Notes: generated from the letters alone by a model not told the origin. A stretch of DNA of 10,516 bases from Geodermatophilaceae bacterium (GCA_013811975.1 JACCUF010000053.1:1-10516), one strand, 5' to 3'. Numbered from the stretch's first letter, positions 1-9,618 are shown. Translations and numbers: made by a program.

Positions 1-611
1 AGCAGGTAATCGAAGACCGGGTAGAGCAGAGCCATCACAACGCCCAGTGCGATGGCCGCGAAAGCGGTGATGATCGGAACGAAGCGGCGGCCGCCGAAGA
101 AGGCGAGGTAGTCCGGCAGCTTGATCCGGTAGTACCGCTGCCACAGCCGCGCCGCCATGACACCGATCAGAATGCCGCCGAGCACCCCGTAATTGATGAT
201 CTCCTGCTCCGCACCCTCCGCCGGTTCTCCGTTGACGTAGGGGGCCATCGCCGTGAACACGCCCTCTAGGACGAGGTAGCCGATCAGAGCGGCCAAAGCA
301 GTAGAGCCGTCGGCCTTGCGGGCCAATCCGATCGCCACACCGACTGCGAAGATGATCGGAAGGTTGCTGAAGATCGCGCCACCAGCTGCGCCGATGACGG
401 CGGCGACCGGCAGAAGCCAGTCGGCGAACTGGCCGAGTCCGTCCACGCCCAGCAGGTCGGCTTGGCCCAGTCGCAGCAGCAGAGCGGCCGCTGGAAGTGC
501 TGCGATCGGCAGCATCAGACTGCGGCCGAGCCGTTGCAGCCCAGCCAGCCCCTTGAACCGGCTCCCACCGTCCGTGGTCGCGCTTGCTTTAGTCGCGCTC
601 GTGGTGCTCAT
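1..611 (-). CDS. PTS N-acetylglucosamine-type EIIC permease (partial, 3' end beyond window)
   Basis: This is the membrane component of a glucose/GlcNAc-family phosphotransferase transporter. It carries the sugar across the membrane while it is phosphorylated by EIIB. I translated it from the ATG at 609-611 on the minus strand. About 203 codons are open to the left edge, so the C-terminal half is missing. A hydrophilic N-terminus of about 25 residues precedes helices with typical family segments: LGRSLMLPIAALPAAALLL (28-46), NLPIIFAVGVAIGLA (83-97), a GVLGGILIG stretch (142-150) and KLPDYLAFFGGRRFVPI (164-180). The last is a strong EIIC signature of GlcNAc/glucose permeases. A GGAGGAAG ribosome site lies directly upstream, 11 nt after the regulator's stop, so the two genes are surely co-transcribed. 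EIIB and EIIA are separate genes on the opposite strand. GlcNAc specificity is inferred from nagA next door; glucose or another aminosugar is the alternative. Confidence 0.93.
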   Translation of the reverse strand, partial: MSTTSATKASATTDGGSRFKGLAGLQRLGRSLMLPIAALPAAALLLRLGQADLLGVDGLGQFADWLLPVAAVIGAAGGAIFSNLPIIFAVGVAIGLARKADGSTALAALIGYLVLEGVFTAMAPYVNGEPAEGAEQEIINYGVLGGILIGVMAARLWQRYYRIKLPDYLAFFGGRRFVPIITAFAAIALGVVMALLYPVFDYL

Positions 612-622
612 GGTCTTCCTCC

Positions 623-1372
623 TTAGGTAGGAAGCTGGTCGGGGCTCATCCGACGATCCAGCGACATGTTGACCTGGTACCGGTCTCCCCGGTACCAGGA
701 CAGGGTGTGCTCCACGGCATGGTGCCCGGCCGAGGACGTCCGACGAAAAGCGAGCAGCGGGATCCCGACCGGGAGCCCCATCAACTTGATCCGCCGGTCG
801 TCGGCCGACTCGGCCCAGACGGTCTGCTGGGCAGAGTCGACGCCGAGGCCGTATACCTCGGAGAACAGGGTGTAGAGCGACTCGGTGAGGTCGTGCGCGT
901 CGAGTCCGGGCAGCAGCGGCTCGGGATACCAGCCCAGCTCTAGTGCCATGACATCGCCAGCGGCGATCCGCAGTCGCTCCAGCCGCCAGGCGCGGTCGCC
1001 GTTCGCCAGGCCGAGCATTGCCGACTCGCGGGCTGGCGGACGGTCCAAGCTGACGTCCAGCACTCGGGTCTTCGGCTCGAGGCCGCGCCGGCGCATGTCG
1101 TCGGTGAACGATGCCAGGTGCAGTTGGGACTCCACCCGCTCGGCGGCCACGAACGTCCCCTTGCCGTGGACCCGGTAGAGCAAACCCTCGTTCACCAACT
1201 GGCCGATGGCCTCGCGGACGGTGGCTCGGCTCACGTCGTACCTGACCATCAACTCGCGCTCGGAGCCGATCGGGGTATGTGCCCTGCCCTCTATCCGGGT
1301 CGCTTCGCGGAGGATCTCGCGAAGTTGGACGTGCTTGGGAATCGGACCGTCGGACAACGCATCGCTGGCCAT
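623..1372 (-). CDS. GntR/HutC-family regulator (DasR/NagR-like)
   Basis: A 249-residue transcription factor, close to the usual length for DasR/NagR. Residues 10-78 form the GntR winged helix-turn-helix, with recognition part SRATVREAIGQLVNEGLL (49-65 region) and wing HGKGTF. Residues ~85-240 form the UTRA effector domain, including the hallmark ASFTDDMRRRGLEP (87-100) and an ELGWYP core near 145. Known members bind GlcN-6-P or GlcNAc-6-P and repress or activate nag/pts genes. I chose the ATG at 1370-1372 because an AGGAGA site sits 7 nt upstream. The frame stays open another 90 codons upstream, but that extension is Pro/Arg-rich antisense to nagA and has no family similarity. It is transcribed divergently from nagA, leads the EIIC transcript, and has a dre-like palindrome in its leader. 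Autoregulation and control of both transcripts are inferred. Confidence 0.93.
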   Translation of the reverse strand: MASDALSDGPIPKHVQLREILREATRIEGRAHTPIGSERELMVRYDVSRATVREAIGQLVNEGLLYRVHGKGTFVAAERVESQLHLASFTDDMRRRGLEPKTRVLDVSLDRPPARESAMLGLANGDRAWRLERLRIAAGDVMALELGWYPEPLLPGLDAHDLTESLYTLFSEVYGLGVDSAQQTVWAESADDRRIKLMGLPVGIPLLAFRRTSSAGHHAVEHTLSWYRGDRYQVNMSLDRRMSPDQLPT

Positions 1373-1412
1373 GACGCGCTCTCCTAATCCGCCCGAGGAA
1401 CCATCGACAGTG

Positions 1413-1438
1413 CTGGACCGGACTGGTACGGTCCAGTC
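1413..1438. promoter_or_regulatory. Nested inverted repeats, probable DasR/NagR (dre-like) operator
   Basis: Two overlapping dyads lie between the divergent regulator and nagA. The inner one is GACTGGTACGGTCCAGTC (1421-1438), symmetrical at 14 of 18 positions. Its central 16 bases match an idealised dre form, ACTGGTCTAGACCAGT, at 12 of 16. The outer one is a perfect 8-bp repeat, CTGGACCG (1413-1420) and CGGTCCAG (1429-1436), around an 8-nt spacer. The site lies just downstream of a TTGACA promoter on the minus strand and about 60 nt before the nagA start. Binding by the adjacent GntR protein is inferred from family knowledge and position. Confidence 0.65.
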
Positions 1439-1448
1439 GTTGCTGGTG

Positions 1449-1477
1449 AGGATGCCCAACCCACACTTTGCTGTCAA
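1449..1477 (-). promoter_or_regulatory. Candidate promoter of the regulator-EIIC transcript
   Basis: On the minus strand a perfect TTGACA (1477-1472) is followed by 17 nt and then CATCCT (1454-1449), which keeps the A2 and T6 positions of an actinobacterial -10. Initiation would fall near 1440, right at the edge of the dre-like palindrome. A bound regulator could then block it. The -10 is weak, so this is a tentative call. I found no equally good promoter for nagA. Confidence 0.4.
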
Positions 1478-1497
1478 GCACCGGAGAAGGAGTCCCG

Positions 1498-2697
1498 ATG
1501 CAGCTCCTGGCCGCTCAAATGATCGTCCTGAGCCGCCGATTGGTCCGGCCGGGGTGGATCCTGTTCGACGAGGTCGTGCGGGAGGTCGGGGATGGGCACC
1601 CACCGGAGCGGGTCCGCGAAGCTGCTGCGTCGGTGACCACATTGGGTGAGGGCGTCCTGACCCCAGGCTTGGTGGACATCCAGGTCAATGGCGCCTTCGG
1701 TGTGGATTTCGCCGCTGCCACAGACGACGAATTCGTCCGAGTGGCAGAGCAGATGCCGAGCACCGGAGTCACCGCGTTCGTGCCAACGTTCATCACCGCG
1801 CCGGTCGAGGACATGGCCGACTGCCTGGCGACCTACGGCTCCCTGCGGCCCCGCTTGGACGCCGCACCCGGCGCGGCCCGGACCCTGGGCATCCATCTTG
1901 AAGGCCCGTTCCTCGCCGAGAGACGTCGTGGTGCCCACCGTGCGGACCTGCTGAGCGACCCCGATCCCGCGCTGATCGAGGACCTGCTCACAGCCGCCGG
2001 CGGTTGTTTGACCTACATGACGCTGGCCCCCGAGCGTGCCGGCGCAATCGCCGCCATCCGGCAACTGACCAGCGCCGGAGTCCGGGTTGCCTTGGGGCAC
2101 ACCGATGCCGACGCCCCAACCGTACGCGCGGCGGCCGATGCGGGGGCCACTCTGGTCACCCACCTCTACAACGCCCAACGGCCGATGCGGCACCGGGATC
2201 CGGGCACCGTGGGCGCCGCGCTGACCGACCCCCGGCTCACCTGCGGACTCATCGTCGACCTGCACCACGTTGCCCCGATCGCGGTCGAGATCGCCTTCCG
2301 GGCCGCGGCCGGAGCCATCGCCCTGGTGACCGACGCCGTCGCCGCGATGGGGATGCCCGCTGGCAGCTATCAGTTGGGGGGCGACCGTCTCGAGATTGCA
2401 CCTGGGCTGCCGCCACGACGTGCCGACGGGGCGATCGCCGGCTCCGCGCTGCGGATGGATGAGGCCATCGCCAACGCAGTCCTGCACTGCGGGGTGGATC
2501 TCGGGGCCGCGATCAACGCGGCAACCCAGATTCCCGCCTCCGCGATCGGCCGCAACGACCTCGGCCGGTTGGCCCCCGGTGCGCCCGCCGACCTCGCCTG
2601 GCTCGGTGACGACCTGATCGCCCGCACGACGTGGGTCGGTGGCCAACGCGCCTGGTCGCGCGACCACGAGGATGCCTCGGCCGGGGCCCGGCGCTGA
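1498..2697 (+). CDS. nagA: N-acetylglucosamine-6-phosphate deacetylase
   Basis: Cytosolic amidohydrolase-superfamily TIM-barrel enzyme converting GlcNAc-6-P to GlcN-6-P plus acetate. It has 399 residues, slightly longer than E. coli NagA. Visible motifs are PGLVDIQVNG (56-65), HLEGPF with metal ligand Glu135, GHTDA with His201, THLYNA with His222, a DLHHVAP substrate loop (254-260), and LVTDA with catalytic Asp279. The end, N-x7-PASAIGRNDLGRLAPGAPADL, is also typical. The strand-1 motif is Gln-x-Asn (62/64) rather than His-x-His, which in E. coli NagA goes with a single metal site. I chose the ATG at 1498 over earlier in-frame codons because GGAGAAGGAG lies just upstream. It heads the plus-strand operon. 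The next start is 11 nt past its stop. Confidence 0.96.
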   Translation: MQLLAAQMIVLSRRLVRPGWILFDEVVREVGDGHPPERVREAAASVTTLGEGVLTPGLVDIQVNGAFGVDFAAATDDEFVRVAEQMPSTGVTAFVPTFITAPVEDMADCLATYGSLRPRLDAAPGAARTLGIHLEGPFLAERRRGAHRADLLSDPDPALIEDLLTAAGGCLTYMTLAPERAGAIAAIRQLTSAGVRVALGHTDADAPTVRAAADAGATLVTHLYNAQRPMRHRDPGTVGAALTDPRLTCGLIVDLHHVAPIAVEIAFRAAAGAIALVTDAVAAMGMPAGSYQLGGDRLEIAPGLPPRRADGAIAGSALRMDEAIANAVLHCGVDLGAAINAATQIPASAIGRNDLGRLAPGAPADLAWLGDDLIARTTWVGGQRAWSRDHEDASAGARR

Positions 2698-2708
2698 GTG
2701 CACTGCCG

Positions 2709-3770
2709 ATGACGACCCAGATGGCACGCGAGATCGGCGAGCAGCCGGCCGCGGTCAGCCGCACCCTCGAAGCGCTGCTGCCGCTGAGGGGGGAGCTCGC
2801 CAGCCTGGCCGCCCGCCGCAGCCAGGTGCTATTCGTGGCCCGCGGTTCCTCGGACAACGCAGCTGTCTACGGCCGATACCTCCTGGAGGCCCACAGCGGG
2901 ATGTCGGCTGCACTGGCCGCACCCAGTATCGCCACGCACTACCGGCGCGAACGCGACCTGTCCAACACGTTGGTTGTGTCGTTGAGCCAGTCCGGGGAAA
3001 CAGTGGAGATCGTGGCCACCCAGGACTGGGCGAAAGCCTGCGGTGCCGCGACCGTGGCCGTCACCAACGATGCCCACAGCAGGCTCGCTGCCGGGGCCGA
3101 CCTTCCGTTCGTGACGCAGGCGGGCCGGGAATTGGCCGTGCCGGCCACCAAGTCCTACACCGCGCAGCTGGCCGCCCTCGCGGTGTTGGCGACCGCTCTG
3201 GCCCCCGAGCCCGAGCAGCTGGACGCGGAGCTGCACCGCGTTCCGCAGGAGATTGCGCGACAACTCGATGACCGCGCGGGGATCGAGGAGGCGGTCGCAG
3301 CGCTGGGCCGATCCGATTCGATCCTGGTCACCGGTCGGGGCCTGGTGCTGGGCACGGCGCTCGAGCTGGCGTTGAAGCTGGAAGAGACGTGTCTGCGTCC
3401 GGTGCGCGGCATGTCCTACGCCGACCTCAAGCACGGCCCGATAGCAGTGGTGGGCGAGGGGCTGGTTGCCGTCCTGGTCGCTGCGTCGGGCGGTCCGCTG
3501 CTGGGCGCCATGACCGAACTGGCTGCTGACCTCGCGAACCGGGCAGCCACGGTGGTCGGATTCGGCGGCGACGAAGGTTTCCGTGCGGCCTGTGACGTCG
3601 CCGTACGCGGCCCGGAACTGGTCGAAGCGGTATCACCGCTGGCGCTGATCGTGGCTCCACAGCTGACTGTCGAGGCCCTGGCCCGCAGACTGGGCCTTGA
3701 CCCCGACGCGCCCCGCGGCCTGTCGAAGGTCACCCAGACTGACCGTTCGCCCACCCCAACGAGAGGTTGA
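2709..3770 (+). CDS. Two-SIS-domain aminosugar-phosphate deaminase/isomerase (NagB-II type)
   Basis: A 353-residue protein with two SIS domains, related to the isomerase half of GlmS but without a glutaminase domain. Proteins of this type in nag loci deaminate GlcN-6-P to fructose-6-P and ammonia (NagB-II). Motifs are RGSSDNAA (45-52, phosphate loop), LSQSGET (92-98, sugar-phosphate binding), TKSYT (147-151), LELALKLEE (218-226), DLKHGP (239-244) and the C-terminal PRGLSKVTQT (335-344). The N-terminus MTTQMAREIGEQP fits the family opening, so I prefer the ATG at 2709. No clear Shine-Dalgarno is visible, so translation is probably coupled to nagA, and ATG 2721 is the alternative. It sits where a classical nagB would be expected. 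Other possible activities are a ketose/aldose aminosugar isomerase (AgaS-like) or a frlB-type deglycase. The nagA neighbour favours NagB-II. Confidence 0.88.
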   Translation: MTTQMAREIGEQPAAVSRTLEALLPLRGELASLAARRSQVLFVARGSSDNAAVYGRYLLEAHSGMSAALAAPSIATHYRRERDLSNTLVVSLSQSGETVEIVATQDWAKACGAATVAVTNDAHSRLAAGADLPFVTQAGRELAVPATKSYTAQLAALAVLATALAPEPEQLDAELHRVPQEIARQLDDRAGIEEAVAALGRSDSILVTGRGLVLGTALELALKLEETCLRPVRGMSYADLKHGPIAVVGEGLVAVLVAASGGPLLGAMTELAADLANRAATVVGFGGDEGFRAACDVAVRGPELVEAVSPLALIVAPQLTVEALARRLGLDPDAPRGLSKVTQTDRSPTPTRG

Positions 3771-3772
3771 AC

Positions 3773-4006
3773 ATGAGCACCCAGGCAGAGCAGATCGTGG
3801 CCGGTCTCGGCGGCGTGGACAACATCGTGGAGATCGAGCCATGTATCACCCGGTTGCGCACCGAGGTCGAGGACGCGTCCCTCGTCGACGAGAAGGCCCT
3901 GAAGGCGGCCGGGGCCCACGGGGTGATGCGATCGGGCAAGGTGATCCAGGTCATCGTCGGAACCCAAGCGGACACGATCGCCAGTGACATCGAGGACCTT
4001 CTGTGA
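3773..4006 (+). CDS. PTS EIIB component, glucose/GlcNAc family
   Basis: A 77-residue free-standing EIIB domain that passes phosphate from EIIA to the incoming sugar. The phospho-acceptor is Cys24 in EIEPCITRLRTEVED, the classical glucose-family EIIB signature. It is followed by KALKAAGAHGVMRSGKVIQVIVG, split here as KALKAAGAHGVM (about 43-54) and VIQVIVG (58-64). I start at the ATG at 3773 with an AGAGG site upstream. An in-frame TTG at 3767 is possible but would overlap the previous stop. Many relatives carry this domain fused to EIIC; here it is a separate gene like the small EIIB (NagF-type) proteins of actinobacteria. Its stop overlaps the EIIA start by 4 nt. It is expected to work with the EIIC at 1-611. 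Confidence 0.94.
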   Translation: MSTQAEQIVAGLGGVDNIVEIEPCITRLRTEVEDASLVDEKALKAAGAHGVMRSGKVIQVIVGTQADTIASDIEDLL

Positions 4007-4455
4007 CGCAGGTTCTCGCACCGTTCGAGGGGCGGGTTCTCGCCCTGCAGGACGTCCCCGACCCGGTCTTCGCCGATGCCCTTGTCGGTCCGGGCGTGGC
4101 CATCGACCCGCTACGCGCGCCCGCCGACGTGGTCTCTCCGGTGAGCGGAAAGTTGGTGAAGCTGCACCCCCACGCCTTCGTGGTGGTCACCGAGGCGGGC
4201 TCCGGTGTGCTCGTCCACCTCGGGATCGACACCGTCGAACTGAAGGGCGAGGGATTCCGACTGCACGCGGAGGAGGGCAGCACGGTCACGGCCGGGCAGC
4301 GCATCGTGTCCTGGAATCCGGCCGAGGTAGAGGCGGGTGGCCGTTCCCCGATCTGCCCGGTGGTTGCCCTCGAGGCGAAACCGGAGCAGCTCAGTGAGTT
4401 GATCCAGTCCGGCGTGGTGCAGGCTGGGGCGCCCCTGTTCACGTGGTCTGTGTGA
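4003..4455 (+). CDS. PTS EIIA component, glucose (Crr-like) family
   Basis: A 150-residue soluble EIIA that receives phosphate from HPr and gives it to EIIB. The phosphorylated histidine is His72 in VLVHLGIDTVELKGEGF. The second active-site histidine is His57 in the LHPHAFV segment. Upstream PVSGKLVKL and downstream GSTVTAGQ are typical beta-sandwich elements of the family. It starts at GTG 4003 inside a GTGA overlap with the EIIB stop, with GAGGA about 7 nt upstream. Its length is close to that of free-standing Crr-type proteins. Its place inside the nag operon suggests a dedicated EIIA for this transporter. Like Crr it could also have regulatory partners, which cannot be seen here. Confidence 0.95.
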   Translation: MTQVLAPFEGRVLALQDVPDPVFADALVGPGVAIDPLRAPADVVSPVSGKLVKLHPHAFVVVTEAGSGVLVHLGIDTVELKGEGFRLHAEEGSTVTAGQRIVSWNPAEVEAGGRSPICPVVALEAKPEQLSELIQSGVVQAGAPLFTWSV

Positions 4456-5129
4456 GGGACTACGACCTAAGGGACAGCGACCTTCCTGATCTCTACGCGA
4501 TGGACGCGGCGCTTTTCGATCTCGATGGGACGCTGGTCGACAGCGAGCACGTGCACCGGACCGCCTGGCGGTCCTTCTTCGACTCGCGCGGCTGGGAGGT
4601 CTCCGAGCAGACCTACGCCGAGCACTTTCTCGGGCGACGGGGAGCGGACACCTTTCGCAAGCTCGATGGTCCCTGGCAGGCCCACGACCCAGATGCGCTG
4701 CTCGCCGAGGTGCTGACCCATCTCGCCGACGTCGATCTCGAGCCTGTGCCGGTGCGGGGTGCAGCCGAACTGATCCGCTCCGTGCACGCGACCGGTATGC
4801 CGGTGGCCGTGGTGACCTCGGCTGTCCGTGCGTGGGTCGACTCGAGCCTGCACGTACTCGGTGTCGCCGATCTCGTGACGACGGTGGTCAGTGCCGAGGA
4901 CGTCGAGGCCGGCAAACCCGAGCCGGAGGGTTACCTCCTAGCCTGCCGCAGGCTCGGCGTCGACCCAGGCCGGGCCGCCGCATTCGAGGACTCCACCTCC
5001 GGAGTCACCGCTGCAGTAGCTGCCGGGATCTCACCGGTGATCGGCGTACTCACGACCACCTCGGCAGCCGCACTTCGCGCGGCCGGCGCTCACCACGTGA
5101 TTGAGGACCTCCGAGTCGTTGCGGGGTAA
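4452..5129 (+). CDS. HAD-superfamily sugar-phosphate phosphatase/mutase (beta-PGM-like)
   Basis: A 225-residue HAD subfamily IA protein resembling beta-phosphoglucomutase and YqaB/GS1-type phosphatases. Motif I is FDLDGTLVDSE with nucleophile Asp23 and acid/base Asp25. Motif II is VVTSA (Ser123). Motif III is GKPEPEGY (Lys155). Motif IV is FEDSTSG (Glu179, Asp180). The helical cap lies between motifs I and II. The GTG at 4452 overlaps the EIIA stop in the same GTGA arrangement as the EIIB/EIIA junction, so I prefer it. ATG 4500 would give 209 residues starting right at the first beta-strand, but it has no ribosome site. As the last nag operon gene it may dephosphorylate excess aminosugar phosphate. 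That role is inference, and the substrate cannot be read from the sequence. Confidence 0.85.
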   Translation: MRDYDLRDSDLPDLYAMDAALFDLDGTLVDSEHVHRTAWRSFFDSRGWEVSEQTYAEHFLGRRGADTFRKLDGPWQAHDPDALLAEVLTHLADVDLEPVPVRGAAELIRSVHATGMPVAVVTSAVRAWVDSSLHVLGVADLVTTVVSAEDVEAGKPEPEGYLLACRRLGVDPGRAAAFEDSTSGVTAAVAAGISPVIGVLTTTSAAALRAAGAHHVIEDLRVVAG

Positions 5130-5155
5130 TCGAAAGGCCGTAGTAGCAGGCAGTG

Positions 5156-5165
5156 TGCGTACGCA
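5156..5165. promoter_or_regulatory. 10-bp palindrome upstream of the hydrolase-ABC gene (candidate operator)
   Basis: TGCGTACGCA is a perfect palindrome in the short non-coding gap before the hydrolase-ABC gene. It is followed at once by a second weak dyad, GGAT/ATCC (5166-5178). MarR proteins bind short palindromes, and a MarR-like gene ends this cassette, so it could be the operator. Palindromes of this length also occur by chance several times in 10 kb. No convincing -35/-10 pair or terminator is visible in 5130-5225. Confidence 0.2.
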
Positions 5166-5225
5166 GGATTACGTATCCATGTGGTGAACGGAACTAACCG
5201 TCAACAGCCGCTCGTTGCAGGTTCC

Positions 5226-8068
<2,843 letters not shown>

Positions 8069-8072
<4 letters not shown>

Positions 8073-8971
8073 GTCCCAGCGCACCGGACGGTGTTGCGGT
8101 GCAGCATGTTCATGACACAGGAGCCGCGCCAGGTTATGTCCCTGGCCGCACTCTGAAGCTGCGGGTCGAGCTCGCCCGCCAGCTGAAGCGTCGCCGTACC
8201 CAGTGGACGTTCGCCTTGATGTTCTTCCTGCCGGTGGCGTTGTTGACCGCGCTTCAGGTCGGGGTCGACGGCGGGGACAGAGGAGGTGAGCCCGACACCC
8301 GCATCTCCCTGGTCGATGTGGCGACCTCGAGCGGACTGAACTTCACCCTCTTCGTGCTCTTCGCGACTACCGGGTTCTTCCTGGTCGTCGTCTATTCCCT
8401 GTTCTTCGGCGACTCGGTGGCCAGCGAGGCGCAGTGGGGGTCCCTTCGCTACGCCCTGGCATCGCCAGTTCCGCGGGCCCGGCTGCTACGGCAGAAGTAC
8501 ACCGCCGCACTCGTGCTCAGCCTCGCTGCGCTCGCGGTGTTGATGGTGACGGCCATCGTCGCTGGAGGGCTCTTCTTCGGCTGGGGGGCTGCGCAGACCC
8601 CGATCGGGGTGAGCCTGGCGCCGGGGGATGCCTATCCGCGGTTGCTCGGGATCGCCGGTTACCTGGCGCTCACTTTGCTCACTGTCGGGTCGTTCGCGTT
8701 CTGGCTGTCCTGCCGTACGGACGCCCCATTGGCCGCCGTCGGCGGGGCGGTGTTCACGATCATCGTCTGCGGGATCCTGGACTCGATAGACCAGCTCGGC
8801 TTCCTGCGTGACTTCCTGCCGACCAACGAGCAGTACGCCTGGACCGGAATGCTGCTCACGCCGGTCGACAGCGGGGACATGCTGCAGGGCGCGATCGTCG
8901 CGGTCGCGTACACGGCTCTGTTCACCGGCCTGGCTTTCCGGCACTTCATGCGCAAGGACGTCGTCAGCTGA
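8069..8971 (+). CDS. ABC-2-type transporter permease
   Basis: A 300-residue integral membrane protein and the likely membrane partner of the preceding ATPase. About six hydrophobic segments can be read: 46-64, 91-113, 145-170, 192-214, 219-238 and 272-290. An Arg/Lys-rich cytoplasmic N-terminus, RQLKRRRTQW (37-46), precedes the first. The pattern, with the GSLRYALASPVPRARLLRQK loop split as GSLRYALASP and VPRARLLRQK (124-143), fits ABC-2 permeases of the antibiotic or bacitracin-efflux kind. The ATG at 8069 overlaps the upstream TGA as ATGA, and GAGGAGG lies 7 nt upstream, so translation is tightly coupled and strong. One ATPase gene plus one permease gene would give a homodimeric A2P2 transporter carrying two external hydrolase domains. 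The direction is probably export; the substrate is not visible. Confidence 0.9.
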
Positions 8972-8982
8972 GCGATGACCCG

Positions 8983-9495
8983 TTGCGCCGGCCGATCGGC
9001 TGGTGGCTCAAGCACCTCGACGGACTGCTCGATCTCGGCTTCGAGGCCACGCTCGGCGTCCAGGACGTCAGCCGGCGGCAGTGGCAGATCCTCAACGGCC
9101 TGTCCGAAGGGACCCCGCCGTCGGAACTGCTCGCTTCGTTGACCGTCTTCGAGGAGTCCGGCGGAGTGCACGAGGCACTGGCCTCCCTCGTCGAGCGTGG
9201 CTGGCTGCACAGCGGGCACAGGATGGACCGCAACATCGGCACTGCCCCGGCCGACGCGAGCGATGCACCGCCGATCGATGCAACCGGGACGTCGCGGGGC
9301 GAGACGAGCGAGACGCCGCTAGTCGAACTCACTAACGAAGGGCGCCGACAACATGCCCGGATCGCGGAGGAGATCCGCGCGATGCGGACGTCGGTGACCG
9401 AAGGGTTGTCAGCCGACGACTACCGCGCCGTGGTCACCGGCCTTGCCCGAATGGCCGAGAATCTGGAGCGTCGCCTCGCTCGATCCAGCCGATGA
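8983..9495 (+). CDS. MarR-family-like transcriptional regulator with enlarged wing
   Basis: A 170-residue winged-helix protein. RPIGWWLKHLDGLLDLGFEA (3-22) is the opening dimerisation helix seen in MarR relatives. RRQWQILNGL (31-40) begins the DNA-binding domain, and GVHEALASLVERGWL (61-75) matches the recognition helix region. VELTNEGRRQHARI (114-127) follows the wing. Between them, residues ~80-112 are an Ala/Asp/Ser/Thr-rich stretch that makes the wing much longer than usual. The TTG at 8983 is 11 nt after the permease stop and is the only start that keeps the conserved opening. No ATG or GTG is available in this frame and no good ribosome site is near. The nearest ATG (8975) is out of frame, which raises the possibility of a small sequence error. 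It probably controls the hydrolase-ABC-permease cassette (inference from position). Confidence 0.8.
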   Translation: MRRPIGWWLKHLDGLLDLGFEATLGVQDVSRRQWQILNGLSEGTPPSELLASLTVFEESGGVHEALASLVERGWLHSGHRMDRNIGTAPADASDAPPIDATGTSRGETSETPLVELTNEGRRQHARIAEEIRAMRTSVTEGLSADDYRAVVTGLARMAENLERRLARSSR

Positions 9496-9530
9496 CGTCC
9501 GCACCGGTGCTGAGCTGTAACGGATTCCAC

Positions 9531-9584
9531 GATCATGAGCGTTGGCGGTGCAACTGGCTGGACTGAGCTACGGCGCTCACGATC
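9531..9584. repeat. Imperfect inverted repeat in the convergent intergenic region
   Basis: GATCATGAGCG (9531-9541) and CGCTCACGATC (9574-9584) pair at 10 of 11 positions around a 32-nt spacer. They lie between the MarR gene and the convergent HAD gene, where a bidirectional terminator is expected. There is no T-tract on either side and the loop is long, so a terminator is only weakly supported. I see no other feature in 9496-9618. Confidence 0.3.
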
Positions 9585-9618
9585 TTGCAAACCGCCTGGA
9601 ATGCCAGGCCGCCGGGCT

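Noticed and set aside
316..630. Small plus-strand frame opposite the EIIC gene
   Set aside because: The minus strand gives clear EIIC motifs; the plus frame is Ser/Ala/Pro-rich shadow.
1440..1467. Plus-strand promoter for nagA (TTGCTG ... CACACT)
   Set aside because: Only three of six bases match in each hexamer, so it is not better than background.
1373..1642. 90-codon N-terminal extension of the GntR regulator
   Set aside because: The extension overlaps the start of nagA and its operator region and is low-complexity Pro/Arg/Gly. A good ribosome site marks the internal ATG at 1372.
1474..2727. Long minus-strand open frame opposite nagA
   Set aside because: It is the antisense shadow of a high-GC gene: Gly/Arg/Gln-rich, no domain pattern, while the plus strand shows all NagA motifs.
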